Of a stretch of DNA of 9,074 nucleotides, positions 1 through 5,670 are shown piece by piece. The notes below the pieces were generated by a model, which was not told the origin of the DNA, ran no database searches, and saw only the letters and a list, made by a program, of their open reading frames with translations. Numbering within the stretch: position 1 is the first letter of the stretch; the number at the start of each line of letters is the position of its first letter. The DNA comes from an uncultured Clostridia bacterium (lineage in GTDB: Bacteria; Bacillota; Clostridia; Christensenellales; Borkfalkiaceae). A program made the translations under genes and the position numbers. Where the stretch lies: contig CANPWF010000056.1 of the NCBI GenBank assembly GCA_947581885.1, positions 1 through 9,074 of the forward strand. Reading direction: 5' to 3'.

Positions 1-14
1 GACTGAGGGGGTGT
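1..14 (+). repeat. Right end of a type-A hairpin repeat, cut by the window start
   Basis: The first 14 bases are identical to 3876-3889, the right end of the complete type-A hairpin element described at 3837-3898. The rest of this copy lies outside the window. It is followed after a short AT-richer spacer (15-27) by a type-B element on the opposite strand, so the two elements face each other here without the central palindrome found at the other loci. Confidence 0.6.
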
Positions 15-27
15 CGATAATACTGAA

Positions 28-69
28 CCCCTTTTGCCCCTTCGGGGCACTTCCCCCAACGGGGGAAGC
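28..69 (-). repeat. Type-B double-hairpin intergenic repeat
   Basis: Two adjacent perfect hairpins are visible. One is TGCCCC/GGGGCA (35-40 with 44-49, loop TTC). The other is CTTCCCCC/GGGGGAAG (50-57 with 61-68, loop AAC). The run of C at 28-31 is the conserved flank (GGGG on the minus strand). The same architecture recurs at 4078-4130 and 5436-5496, also minus, and at 9042-9074, plus. The bases after it, GGGGGAAGCAAGAGA (61-75), recur at 4122-4136. It lies beyond the rsmF terminator and has no coding capacity that I can support. Confidence 0.7.
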
Positions 70-84
70 AAGAGAAACGCGGAA

Positions 85-112
85 CAAAAACAAAAAAACG
101 CCCCGAGGGGCG
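85..112 (-). terminator. Rho-independent terminator of the serS operon
   Basis: On the minus strand a CGCCC/GGGCG stem (108-112 with 99-103, loop 104-107) is followed directly by seven T residues (98-92), a G and a further T-rich run (90-86). It lies 15 nt after the methylase stop codon and is the expected end of the serS - exonuclease - methylase transcript. Confidence 0.88.
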
Positions 113-127
113 CGAAAACAGAAACAG

Positions 128-1414
128 TCAATGAATTTCCCGTAAACCTTTTGGCAGGTGGTTCTTCACCCGTCCATTCGAGCACTTGCCGAGCCCGAGC
201 GGGAACTCCTCCGCGCAGACGACGCACCACCCGTCGGGAAGTTCCGCGGATAATTCTTCTCCCCGCAAATACTTCGTTGCCTCCTCGCGGGAAAGTGTCA
301 CCTTCCTTTGTGCCTCCGTGCCGAGTGACATCGCGAGGGCGTGCGCGGGGCGGAAATGTTTCCCGTCCCACTCCCCGAGCTCCACGCCGAGGCGGACGAC
401 ATGCACCGCCGAAAGGTCGGGCGCATTCTCGGGCACGAGGAACATCCTGCCGTCGGGAAGGGTCGTGATCTCCCCTTTTTGGGGCTTTCCGAAAAAGCTC
501 TCCGAAAATTCAAAGAACGCCTTTTCCGCCGCACGGTCCTTTCGGATGGGAAACGCCCGCCCGCGGGGCCTCTCCCCTTCTCCCCTGTTGAGAACGGCGA
601 AAAAGTGCCCTTCCCCGCAAAACTCGTGCGGGTACAGCTTCCTCTCGCGGACGAGGAAAAAATCGGGGTTCTCCTTCAAAAATTCGGAAATTTGCCACTC
701 GTCCTCTTCCTCGGCGAAAGTGCAGGTGGAATAAATCAGCCTGCCGCCGCCCGCGAGCATCCTCTTCGCCGCGCCGAGAATGGTCCTTTGCCGCCGAGCG
801 CACATCAAAACGTTCTCTTCGCTCCACTCCGTGAGGGCGTTGGGCTCCTTTTTGAACATCCCCTCCCCCGAACAGGGCGCGTCCACCAAAACAAGATCGA
901 AATAGGAAGGGAAGATTTCCGCAAGTTTTTCGGGAGAAGCGCAGGTTACGGCGCAAGATCCGATCCCCATCCGCTCGACGTTCTGCGATAAAACCTTCGC
1001 CCGCGCGGGAATAATTTCATTGGCGACGAGAAAGCCTTCCCCCGCCATCTTCGCGGCGATATACGTCGCCTTCCCCCCGGGAGCGGCGCAGAGGTCGAGC
1101 ACGCGCAGCCCTCTGCATTCCCCGATCTCCTGCGCGACCGCCGCCGCGGAGGGCTCCTGCAAATAGAAGAGCCCGGCATTGTGCCACACGTCCGCCCCGA
1201 GCCGTTCCCCTTCCACATAGCGGAAGGCGGGGTCGCTCCCGATCGTTTCCCCGAGCGGGAAGGGGGCGCGGCGGCAAAATTCCTCGGGGGAAATTTTGAG
1301 CGTGTTGATGCGGAGCCCCCTCCTTGCGGGAAGGTCGTAAGAGCATAAAAAGGCGGGGAATTCCTTCCCCAGCCTCTCCTGCATTCGCAATAAAAATTTT
1401 TCGGGCAGTTGCAT
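128..1414 (-). CDS. rsmF: RsmF/NOL1-NOP2-Sun family rRNA cytosine-C5 methyltransferase
   Basis: A 428-residue SAM-dependent methylase that should convert a cytosine in 16S rRNA to 5-methylcytosine in the cytoplasm. The SAM-binding motif DLCAAPGGK is at residues 107-115. Motif IV, DAPCSGEGMF, is at 178-187 with Cys181, which in this family helps release the product. Motif VI, STCTF, is at 229-233 with Cys231, the expected nucleophile. The N-terminal part has the family's RINTLK segment (35-40). The C-terminal third ends in RVKNHLPKGLREIH, typical of the RsmF-type RNA-binding tail, which separates it from RsmB (no NusB-like N-terminus). The start is one base after the exonuclease stop; I see no strong Shine-Dalgarno, so coupled translation is likely. 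It is the last gene of the serS operon. The exact rRNA position modified (C1407 in E. coli RsmF) cannot be assigned from sequence alone. Confidence 0.9.
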   Translation of the reverse strand: MQLPEKFLLRMQERLGKEFPAFLCSYDLPARRGLRINTLKISPEEFCRRAPFPLGETIGSDPAFRYVEGERLGADVWHNAGLFYLQEPSAAAVAQEIGECRGLRVLDLCAAPGGKATYIAAKMAGEGFLVANEIIPARAKVLSQNVERMGIGSCAVTCASPEKLAEIFPSYFDLVLVDAPCSGEGMFKKEPNALTEWSEENVLMCARRQRTILGAAKRMLAGGGRLIYSTCTFAEEEDEWQISEFLKENPDFFLVRERKLYPHEFCGEGHFFAVLNRGEGERPRGRAFPIRKDRAAEKAFFEFSESFFGKPQKGEITTLPDGRMFLVPENAPDLSAVHVVRLGVELGEWDGKHFRPAHALAMSLGTEAQRKVTLSREEATKYLRGEELSAELPDGWCVVCAEEFPLGLGKCSNGRVKNHLPKGLREIH

Positions 1415-1415
1415 G

Positions 1416-2372
1416 TTATTCGACGGCGAGCGCGGACTTTAATTCCTCGTAAGAGGTGAAATCCGCACCGCTTTTGAGGGCGTTTTCGAAGCGGACGCCC
1501 CCCTCTTCGCGGGCGATATACACCGTGCAGGAAGTGGGGTGCGAGGTATAGTTGCCGCCGCCCTCGAAGATCGCCTTCACCAGACGGACGGAAGAGGGCA
1601 CATCGTCCTCAACGTCCCGCGAAAAGCAATACACTTTCCCTTCGAGTGCCCCGCCCTTCTTGCGGCGGTGCATATATTTGTTGACGAAACGGTAGAATTC
1701 CTCGTGGGCGCGGTGGTGCTGTTCGCGCTCGCGGCTCTTCTCCGCATAGTAGGCGCGTTGCCCTTCGGAGACGGGCTGGCGGATCTCATAATGATGAAGC
1801 GTGCCCGCGCGTACGCGATAGCGGGCGATGAGCCCTTCGACGTTCACCCCTTCCCTGCGGCAGAGGGCTTCGCACACCCGCATGGTGGCGTAAGCGTCGT
1901 CGACGGCACGGTGCGGGGTGAATTCCACGCCGAGCTTTTCCGCCATCGCCCCCAAGCCGATCTGCTGCCCGAACGTCTTTTCGGTGTTCATCCAGAAGAA
2001 CTGCGTATCGTGCCAATTGAAGGAGAAGGACGGGAGCTTGTACCGCTTTGTTTCGAGGTTGAGATAGTTCACGTCGTTGAGCGTCGCGTGCCCCAAAACG
2101 ACGTTCCCCTTGTCCTCGAGCAGGGCTTTGATCTTTCTGTATGCGGCGGGGAAGGTCGGATACTTTTTGAAGTCCTCGTATTCGTAGGGAAGAACGAGCC
2201 CTTCCTTTCCCTTCCGATCGGTGAGATGGAATTTCCCGCGCGGGTTCATCAAAATGTCCTCGCGGGCGAGCACGTTGAAATCTCCGTCGGTCACAACGTA
2301 CCCGAAGGCGCACATTTTGGCGACGTTCTTAAAGACGCACGCACACTCGATATCGAAGAAAACATAGGACAT
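1416..2372 (-). CDS. DEDDh 3'-5' exonuclease with BRCT-like C-terminal domain
   Basis: A 318-residue protein whose N-terminal half is a DnaQ/epsilon-like exonuclease. FFDIE (5-9) supplies the first two acidic ligands, Asp7 and Glu9. GHATLND (94-100) supplies the third, Asp100. HRAVDD (154-159) gives the His-x4-Asp pair of the DEDDh subclass. Such enzymes remove nucleotides from the 3' end of DNA or RNA with two metal ions. A basic, charged linker (about 205-240) precedes a C-terminal segment (about 243-287) with the pattern LEGKVYCFSRDV...GGGNYTS...CTVYI, which resembles a BRCT fold (glycine-lysine near the first strand, GG turn, final hydrophobic strand); this part is less certain. It starts 14 nt after serS and ends 1 nt before the methylase. 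The substrate is unknown: it could be DNA repair, RNA trimming or a polymerase-associated proofreader. Confidence 0.82.
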   Translation of the reverse strand: MSYVFFDIECACVFKNVAKMCAFGYVVTDGDFNVLAREDILMNPRGKFHLTDRKGKEGLVLPYEYEDFKKYPTFPAAYRKIKALLEDKGNVVLGHATLNDVNYLNLETKRYKLPSFSFNWHDTQFFWMNTEKTFGQQIGLGAMAEKLGVEFTPHRAVDDAYATMRVCEALCRREGVNVEGLIARYRVRAGTLHHYEIRQPVSEGQRAYYAEKSREREQHHRAHEEFYRFVNKYMHRRKKGGALEGKVYCFSRDVEDDVPSSVRLVKAIFEGGGNYTSHPTSCTVYIAREEGGVRFENALKSGADFTSYEELKSALAVE

Positions 2373-2386
2373 GGGTGCGGAAAAAC

Positions 2387-3673
2387 CTACTTTTTGGGCG
2401 TAATTTCTTTGAGGCCGCCCATGTAGGGACGGAGCACTTCGGGGATCTCGACGGAGCCGTCCGCGCGGAGATGATTTTCAAGGAGCGCGATGAGCATGCG
2501 GGGCGGCGCGACGACGGTGTTGTTGAGGGTATGGGCAAAGACGCTGCCGTTTTCCGTCTTGTAGCGGATGCCGAGGCGGCGTGCCTGCGCGTCGGTGAGG
2601 TTGGAACAGGACCCCACTTCGAAATATTTCTTCTGACGGGGAGACCAAGCCTCCACGTCGCAGCTCCTGTATTTGAGGTCGGCAAGGTCGCCCGAACAGC
2701 ATTCGAGCTGACGGACGGGCACCCCCATCGAGACGAAGAGTTCGACGGTGTAATTCCACATCTTCTCGTACCAGCTCTCGCTCTCCTCGGGTTTGCAGAT
2801 GACGATCATCTCCTGCTTCTCGAATTGATGGATACGGTAGATGCCGCGCTCCTCGATGCCGTGCGCCCCCTTCTCCTTGCGGAAGCAGGGCGAATAGCTC
2901 GTGAGCGTCAACGGAAGCTGTTTTTCGTCGAGGGTCTGCCCCATGAACCTGCCGATCATGGAGTGCTCGGAAGTGCCGATGAGGTAAAGATCTTCCCCCT
3001 CGATCTTGTACATCATGCCTTCCATCTCCTCAAAACTCATCACGCCCGAGACGACCTCGGAGCGGATCATGAAGGGCGGAATGCAGTAGGTGAACCCCTT
3101 CCCGATCATGAAATCGCGGGCGTACGTCAGCACCGCGGAGTGCAGCCGCGCAACGTCCCCCGTCAAATAGTAGAAGCCCTGTCCGCTCGTGCGGCGGGCA
3201 CTGTCGATATCGATGCCCGCGAGCTTTTCGAGGATATCGAGATGATAGGGCACCTCGAAATCGGGAACTTTGGGCTCCAAAAAGCGTTTGCGTTCCACGT
3301 TCTCGGAGTCGTCTTTGCCGATGGGGCAATCGTCCGAGATGAAGTTGGGAATGCGCATCATCACCGCTTTGAGTTTGGAAGCGACTTCAGCCGCCTCCGC
3401 CTCGATCTCGGCAAGACGCTCTGCGTCGCGGGCGACTTCGGCTTTCGTCTCCTCCGCCTCCGCACGCTTGCCCTCTTTCATGAGGGAACCGATCTTCTTG
3501 GAGAGCGCGTTGCGGGCGGCGCGAAGGGAGTCCCCCTCCGTCTGCAAGGCACGCTTCTTCGCGTCGAGCTCCAAGGCTTCGTCCACGAGGGGCAACTTGT
3601 GATGTTGAAATTTCTTTTTGATGTTCTCGCGCACGCGGTCGGGATCGCTGCGCAGGATCGCAATATCGATCAT
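2387..3673 (-). CDS. serS: Serine-tRNA ligase (SerRS), variant class II form
   Basis: A 428-residue cytosolic class II synthetase that joins serine to tRNA-Ser using ATP. The N-terminal region (about 1-105) is the long charged coiled-coil arm that reads the tRNA-Ser variable arm. The catalytic domain follows, with motif 2 around SPCFRKEKGAHGIEERG and motif 3 around TLNNTVVAPPRM, then RPYMGG near the C-terminus. Motif 3 is not the common bacterial SGLAVGR form, yet length and all other landmarks fit SerRS. The ATG at 3673 is chosen because AAGGAG lies 6 nt upstream and a consensus promoter lies only about 20 nt upstream; a longer in-frame reading to 3976 runs through repeat DNA and upstream of the promoter. 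With a roughly 15-nt leader there is no room for a T-box. It is the first gene of a three-gene operon. Confidence 0.95.
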   Translation of the reverse strand: MIDIAILRSDPDRVRENIKKKFQHHKLPLVDEALELDAKKRALQTEGDSLRAARNALSKKIGSLMKEGKRAEAEETKAEVARDAERLAEIEAEAAEVASKLKAVMMRIPNFISDDCPIGKDDSENVERKRFLEPKVPDFEVPYHLDILEKLAGIDIDSARRTSGQGFYYLTGDVARLHSAVLTYARDFMIGKGFTYCIPPFMIRSEVVSGVMSFEEMEGMMYKIEGEDLYLIGTSEHSMIGRFMGQTLDEKQLPLTLTSYSPCFRKEKGAHGIEERGIYRIHQFEKQEMIVICKPEESESWYEKMWNYTVELFVSMGVPVRQLECCSGDLADLKYRSCDVEAWSPRQKKYFEVGSCSNLTDAQARRLGIRYKTENGSVFAHTLNNTVVAPPRMLIALLENHLRADGSVEIPEVLRPYMGGLKEITPKK

Positions 3674-3679
3674 ACTCTT

Positions 3680-3685
3680 CTCCTT
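3680..3685 (-). promoter_or_regulatory. Ribosome binding site of serS
   Basis: AAGGAG on the minus strand, 6 nt before the ATG at 3673. It decides the start against the longer in-frame reading. Confidence 0.88.
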
Positions 3686-3694
3686 GTCTCCCCG

Positions 3695-3723
3695 ATTATA
3701 CAACATTTGCGCGGAAAAAGCAA
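3695..3723 (-). promoter_or_regulatory. Sigma-70/sigma-A type promoter of the serS operon
   Basis: On the minus strand TTGCTT (3723-3718) and TATAAT (3700-3695) are separated by exactly 17 nt. The expected transcription start is near 3688, giving a leader of about 15 nt. No operator or attenuator is visible between it and the start codon. Confidence 0.85.
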
Positions 3724-3836
3724 TCCTTTCCGCATGGAAATGCGCCCGCCCGCTAAAAAAGTGCGTTAGGATAGTGGGGAGCCCCTTGCCTCTCTTTTCT
3801 CGGCTCCCCCACTCGATGAGGCCGTGCCGCCCCTTG

Positions 3837-3898
3837 GCTCCCCCTCTGGGGGAGCTGTCACGCCGCCCTTGGCGTGACTGAGGGGGTGTGAGTGTACG
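3837..3898 (+). repeat. Type-A double-hairpin intergenic repeat, composite locus 1 left arm
   Basis: Two perfect hairpins lie almost back to back. The first is GCTCCCCC/GGGGGAGC (3837-3844 with 3848-3855, loop TCT). The second is GTCACGCC/GGCGTGAC (3857-3864 with 3871-3878, loop GCCCTT). A TGAGGGGGT run and GTGTACG (to 3898) follow. This plan matches the minus-strand type-B copies (C-rich hairpin, one-base gap, second hairpin, G-run, GTACG), so A and B look like diverged members of one family. An incomplete fragment, CGGCTCCCCC, precedes it at 3801-3810. The style resembles the GGCTCCC...GGGAG...CTGAGGGAG repeats that I recall from gut Clostridia. Confidence 0.75.
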
Positions 3899-3927
3899 CA
3901 ACCCCGAAAGAGCGCACCACTCCCGCG

Positions 3928-4068
3928 CCTCATTTCGAGCGCAGTCGAGAAATCTCGCACGTCTCCCAACACACATGTATGTATGGAGTTGGGCGAGATC
4001 CTTCGACTCCGCTACGCTCCGCTACTTCGCCTTACGGCTCGTGCGCCCTTCGGTCGGACAGGATGAGG
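3928..4068 (+). repeat. Cloverleaf-like palindromic repeat P, copy 1 (long form)
   Basis: The first 33 bases (3928-3960) are identical to 5333-5365 in copy 2. Nested complementary arms are visible: CCTCAT (3928-3933) with ATGAGG (4063-4068), ATCTCG (3952-3957) with CGAGAT (3994-3999), and CCCAA (3965-3969) with TTGGG (3989-3993). This copy carries 52 bases (4008-4059) where copy 2 has only 6 (5413-5418); the extra part includes the tandem unit TCCGCTAC (4008-4015 and 4019-4026). It is a known type of widespread intergenic repeat whose translation is often mis-annotated as short hypothetical proteins. No gene is supported in it. Confidence 0.8.
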
Positions 4069-4077
4069 TGCAAGCCC

Positions 4078-4130
4078 CGTACACCCAACCCCTTTCGTCC
4101 CTTCGGGACACTTCCTCCAAAGGGGGAAGC
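4078..4130 (-). repeat. Type-B double-hairpin repeat, composite locus 1 right arm
   Basis: GTCCC/GGGAC (4097-4101 with 4105-4109, loop TTC) is followed by CTTCCTCC/GGGGGAAG (4111-4118 with 4122-4129, one T-G wobble, loop AAA). Its inner edge CGTACACCC (4078-4086) is roughly the inverse of the GTGTACG edge of the type-A element at 3892-3898, so A and B bracket the central palindrome as imperfect inverted arms. Confidence 0.72.
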
Positions 4131-4160
4131 AAGAGAGGCGCGAGCGGGCGCATTCCCGAA

Positions 4161-4186
4161 GGGGAAGCAAGAGAAGGGCACGAACG
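4161..4186 (+). repeat. Shared tail of composite repeat, copy 1
   Basis: A 26-base stretch identical to 5531-5556, containing GGGGAAGCAAGAGAAGG. The core GGGGAAGCAAGAGA is also found after the type-B hairpins at 62-75 and 4123-4136. It has no hairpin of its own and marks the right-hand end of both composite loci. Confidence 0.7.
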
Positions 4187-4203
4187 GTCGCACCCACGTG
4201 AGC

Positions 4204-4232
4204 ACAAACGAAAACCCCGCGGGAACGCGGGG
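4204..4232 (-). terminator. Rho-independent terminator of the LRR-protein gene
   Basis: On the minus strand CCCCGCG/CGCGGGG (4232-4226 with 4221-4215, loop TTCC) is followed by TTTTCGTTTGT (4214-4204). It lies about 68 nt beyond the stop at 4300, which makes the gene monocistronic and separates it from serS. Confidence 0.8.
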
Positions 4233-4299
4233 AAATCGTATCGTTTTCTTATCGGGCAACGGAATTTCTCACCCCATTGCCCTGTTTTCGCAAAAAACT

Positions 4300-5166
4300 T
4301 CACGCCGATTCTTTCTCATAAACGACCGTGTAGTCTTTGAACTTCGTATTAAAGGCCTCTTTGAATTGCGCTTCGGTGCCCGCAAAGTGGATCTTGCAGA
4401 GGGCGGCGGGAGGGAAGGGCCAATAGAGGCTATCCGAGGGAAAGGAGCATCCGCCCCTCAGATACAGATCCTTCACACCGCTGCTCATAAACGCACTGTC
4501 GCCCACTTCCGCACCGTTTCGGATCGTCACGGCGGTGAGGTCTGCGGAGATGAACGCCCCCTTGCCGATCCCATGGACATTCGAGAGGTCCACCTCGCCG
4601 AGCCCCGTGCAGGAGGCAAACGCATAGTTGGCGATGTTCTCAACGTCGGTGGGGACCTTCGCCCCGTTGAAGGCGTTGACGATCGTCTTTGTCTCCTTAT
4701 CGATGATGCACTGATCTCTCAGTTCGTACTTGTCGTTGCCCTCAAAGTGCACGGTCGTCGCGCCGCGGACGAAGCCGCCGCCGATCTCTTTGATGCTCTT
4801 CGGAAGGGTGATCTCGGTGATTTTGAAGCCGTTGAAGCAGTTCTCCGCGATCGTCTCCACGCCCTCGGGAATGATCACTTTCTTGATGTCGCTGAGGAAT
4901 TGCGTGTTGCTGCTCAAATCGACCTTCGTCACTTTCTTGCCGCCGATCTCGGTGGGGATGGTCAGGGTCTCCTTGTCGCCGAATCCGTAGAAATCTTTGA
5001 TCATCATGGCGGTGCAGGTGGAACCCTCTCCCCCGCCGATCAACCGATAGCCCGCGCCCTTTACATTCTTTTGGATGAACACGACCACGAACGCCACGAT
5101 CGCCACCAAAACGATCGCCGCGATGACGATCCCGACGACGACTTTTTTCCTTTTGCTGCCTGCCAT
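4300..5166 (-). CDS. Membrane-anchored BspA-type leucine-rich-repeat protein
   Basis: A 288-residue protein. A short basic N-terminus (GSKRKK, 3-8) is followed by one strongly hydrophobic segment (about 9-31), which fits an uncleaved signal anchor with the remainder outside the cell; there is no lipobox cysteine. From about 65 on, LRR_5-type units recur: VIIPEGVETIAENCF (97-111), ITLPKSIKEIGGGF (119-132), VPTDVENIANYAF (171-183), VDLSNVHGIGKGAF (192-205) and VTIRNGAEVGDSAF (213-226). The C-terminal FAGTEAQFKEAF is like the GT-x-xQW end of BspA proteins. Such proteins usually bind other proteins or host surfaces; the ligand here is unknown. The ATG at 5166 is chosen because GGAGG precedes it and the promoter -10 lies between it and the alternative ATG at 5217. 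The gene stands alone between two direct composite repeats. Confidence 0.82.
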   Translation of the reverse strand: MAGSKRKKVVVGIVIAAIVLVAIVAFVVVFIQKNVKGAGYRLIGGGEGSTCTAMMIKDFYGFGDKETLTIPTEIGGKKVTKVDLSSNTQFLSDIKKVIIPEGVETIAENCFNGFKITEITLPKSIKEIGGGFVRGATTVHFEGNDKYELRDQCIIDKETKTIVNAFNGAKVPTDVENIANYAFASCTGLGEVDLSNVHGIGKGAFISADLTAVTIRNGAEVGDSAFMSSGVKDLYLRGGCSFPSDSLYWPFPPAALCKIHFAGTEAQFKEAFNTKFKDYTVVYEKESA

Positions 5167-5174
5167 TTCCCTAT

Positions 5175-5179
5175 CCTCC
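5175..5179 (-). promoter_or_regulatory. Ribosome binding site of the LRR-protein gene
   Basis: GGAGG on the minus strand, 8 nt before the ATG at 5166. It supports this start over the in-frame ATG 17 codons upstream. Confidence 0.85.
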
Positions 5180-5193
5180 GTTGATTTTTCACT

Positions 5194-5224
5194 ATTATAC
5201 AAAAAATCCCCCTTCACTTGTCAA
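5194..5224 (-). promoter_or_regulatory. Sigma-70/sigma-A type promoter of the LRR-protein gene
   Basis: On the minus strand TTGACA (5224-5219) and TATAAT (5199-5194) are both perfect consensus hexamers, but the spacer is 19 nt, two longer than ideal, so it may be weaker than it looks or activator-assisted. The predicted start near 5187 leaves a leader of about 20 nt. Confidence 0.78.
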
Positions 5225-5332
5225 ACATTTTTAAGGGTTTGCGGGAAATTTTTTTGCGGGATTCTTTCCTCGGCTCCCCCTCTCGGGAAGTCGCACCGTC
5301 CCCTCGCCCCCCTTCTCGGCTCCCCCGCCTTA

Positions 5333-5427
5333 CCTCATTTCGAGCGCAGTCGAGAAATCTCGCACGGTTCCCAACATACATGTACGTATGAAATTGGGCG
5401 AGATCCTTCGACAAGCTCAGGATGAGG
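5333..5427 (+). repeat. Cloverleaf-like palindromic repeat P, copy 2 (short form)
   Basis: A 95-base version of the repeat at 3928-4068, in the same orientation. The arms are CCTCAT (5333-5338) with ATGAGG (5422-5427), ATCTCG (5357-5362) with CGAGAT (5399-5404), CCCAA (5370-5374) with TTGGG (5394-5398), and CATAC with GTATG (5375-5379 with 5386-5390; one mismatch in copy 1). The last arm is perfect here, so copy 2 is the better folded of the two. The six bases AAGCTC replace the 52-base insert of copy 1. Confidence 0.8.
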
Positions 5428-5435
5428 TGAAAGTC

Positions 5436-5496
5436 CGTACCCTCAACTCCTTTCGGCGCGGAAGGTCGCCGCGCCACTTCCCCCAGAGGGGGAAGC
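5436..5496 (-). repeat. Type-B double-hairpin repeat, composite locus 2 right arm
   Basis: GGCGCGG/CCGCGCC (5455-5461 with 5469-5475, loop of 7) is followed by CTTCCCCC/GGGGGAAG (5477-5484 with 5488-5495, loop AGA), both perfect. The second hairpin matches those of the other type-B copies while the first has a different sequence but an intact stem, so pairing rather than sequence is kept. Confidence 0.75.
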
Positions 5497-5530
5497 GAGG
5501 GCAGAACGCGAACGGGCAACAACCCCAAGG

Positions 5531-5556
5531 GGGGAAGCAAGAGAAGGGCACGAACG
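5531..5556 (+). repeat. Shared tail of composite repeat, copy 2
   Basis: Identical over 26 bases to 4161-4186 and at the same place relative to the type-B element, which shows that the two composite loci share order and orientation over about 220-260 bases. Confidence 0.7.
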
Positions 5557-5623
5557 TATCGCCTTCTCCTTCCCTTCCTTCTCCCCTTTTCTTTTCAAAA
5601 AATGCGGAAAGAGCAAGAAAGTT

Positions 5624-5652
5624 TTGACATTTCTTTCGCGCGGGTGTATAAT
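5624..5652 (+). promoter_or_regulatory. Perfect consensus promoter of the P-type ATPase - tmk operon
   Basis: TTGACA (5624-5629), a 17-nt spacer and TATAAT (5647-5652), all ideal for the housekeeping sigma factor. Transcription should begin near 5659, giving a leader of about 27 nt to the TTG start. The only in-frame ATGs upstream (5602 and 5656) fall before or at this start point and are therefore unlikely to be used. Confidence 0.88.
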
Positions 5653-5670
5653 GGAATGCGGAAAACGCCC

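Larger units (their letters stand above)
3724..4203. other. Gene-free region between the serS promoter and the LRR-gene terminator
   Basis: No coding region here has a credible start, ribosome site or recognisable product. The stretch holds composite repeat locus 1: a fragment of a type-A hairpin (3801-3810), a full type-A element (3837-3898), the cloverleaf-like palindrome (3928-4068), a type-B element in the opposite orientation (4078-4130) and a shared tail (4161-4186). Open frames that cross it read through palindromes on both strands. Confidence 0.75.
5225..5623. other. Gene-free region between two divergent promoters
   Basis: No coding region is supported between the LRR-gene promoter (minus) and the ATPase promoter (plus). 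It holds composite repeat locus 2: decayed type-A fragments (CGGCTCCCCC at 5273-5282 and again near 5318-5327), palindrome P copy 2 (5333-5427), a type-B element (5436-5496) and the shared tail (5531-5556), followed by a pyrimidine-rich stretch (5561-5595) ahead of the ATPase promoter. Confidence 0.72.

Noticed and set aside
128..1414. Assignment of the methylase to RsmB
   Set aside because: There is no NusB-like N-terminal domain, and the C-terminal RVKNHLPKGLR ending belongs to the RsmF-type group.
2375..3769. A 464-codon open frame on the plus strand opposite serS
   Set aside because: It is the shadow of serS caused by its GC-rich third codon positions. No ribosome site, promoter or family motif supports it.
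3674..3976. In-frame N-terminal extension of serS by 101 codons
   Set aside because: It lies upstream of the -10/-35 elements and inside repeat DNA. The standard SerRS N-terminus MIDIAILR starts at 3673 with AAGGAG in front.
3928..4068. tRNA or other cloverleaf RNA gene
   Set aside because: The fold has nested arms but lacks the tRNA T-loop and anticodon-arm signatures and acceptor pairing, and two copies differ by 46 bases within one arm.
3837..4186. CRISPR array
   Set aside because: Repeats are few, palindromic, of unequal length and not separated by uniform spacers; no cas gene is present.
3892..5184. A 430-codon plus-strand open frame through the repeat locus and opposite the LRR-protein gene
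   Set aside because: Its first third is translated palindrome and hairpin repeat, and the rest is antisense to a gene with clear leucine-rich repeats, promoter and terminator.
5167..5217. 17-codon N-terminal extension of the LRR protein
   Set aside because: The ATG at 5217 is upstream of the TATAAT at 5194-5199, so it would not be in the transcript, and it would place extra polar residues before the anchor.
5214..5540. Small open frame whose product contains HLILSLSKD
   Set aside because: This is the familiar false translation of the palindrome P repeat, not a protein; the frame follows the repeat boundaries.
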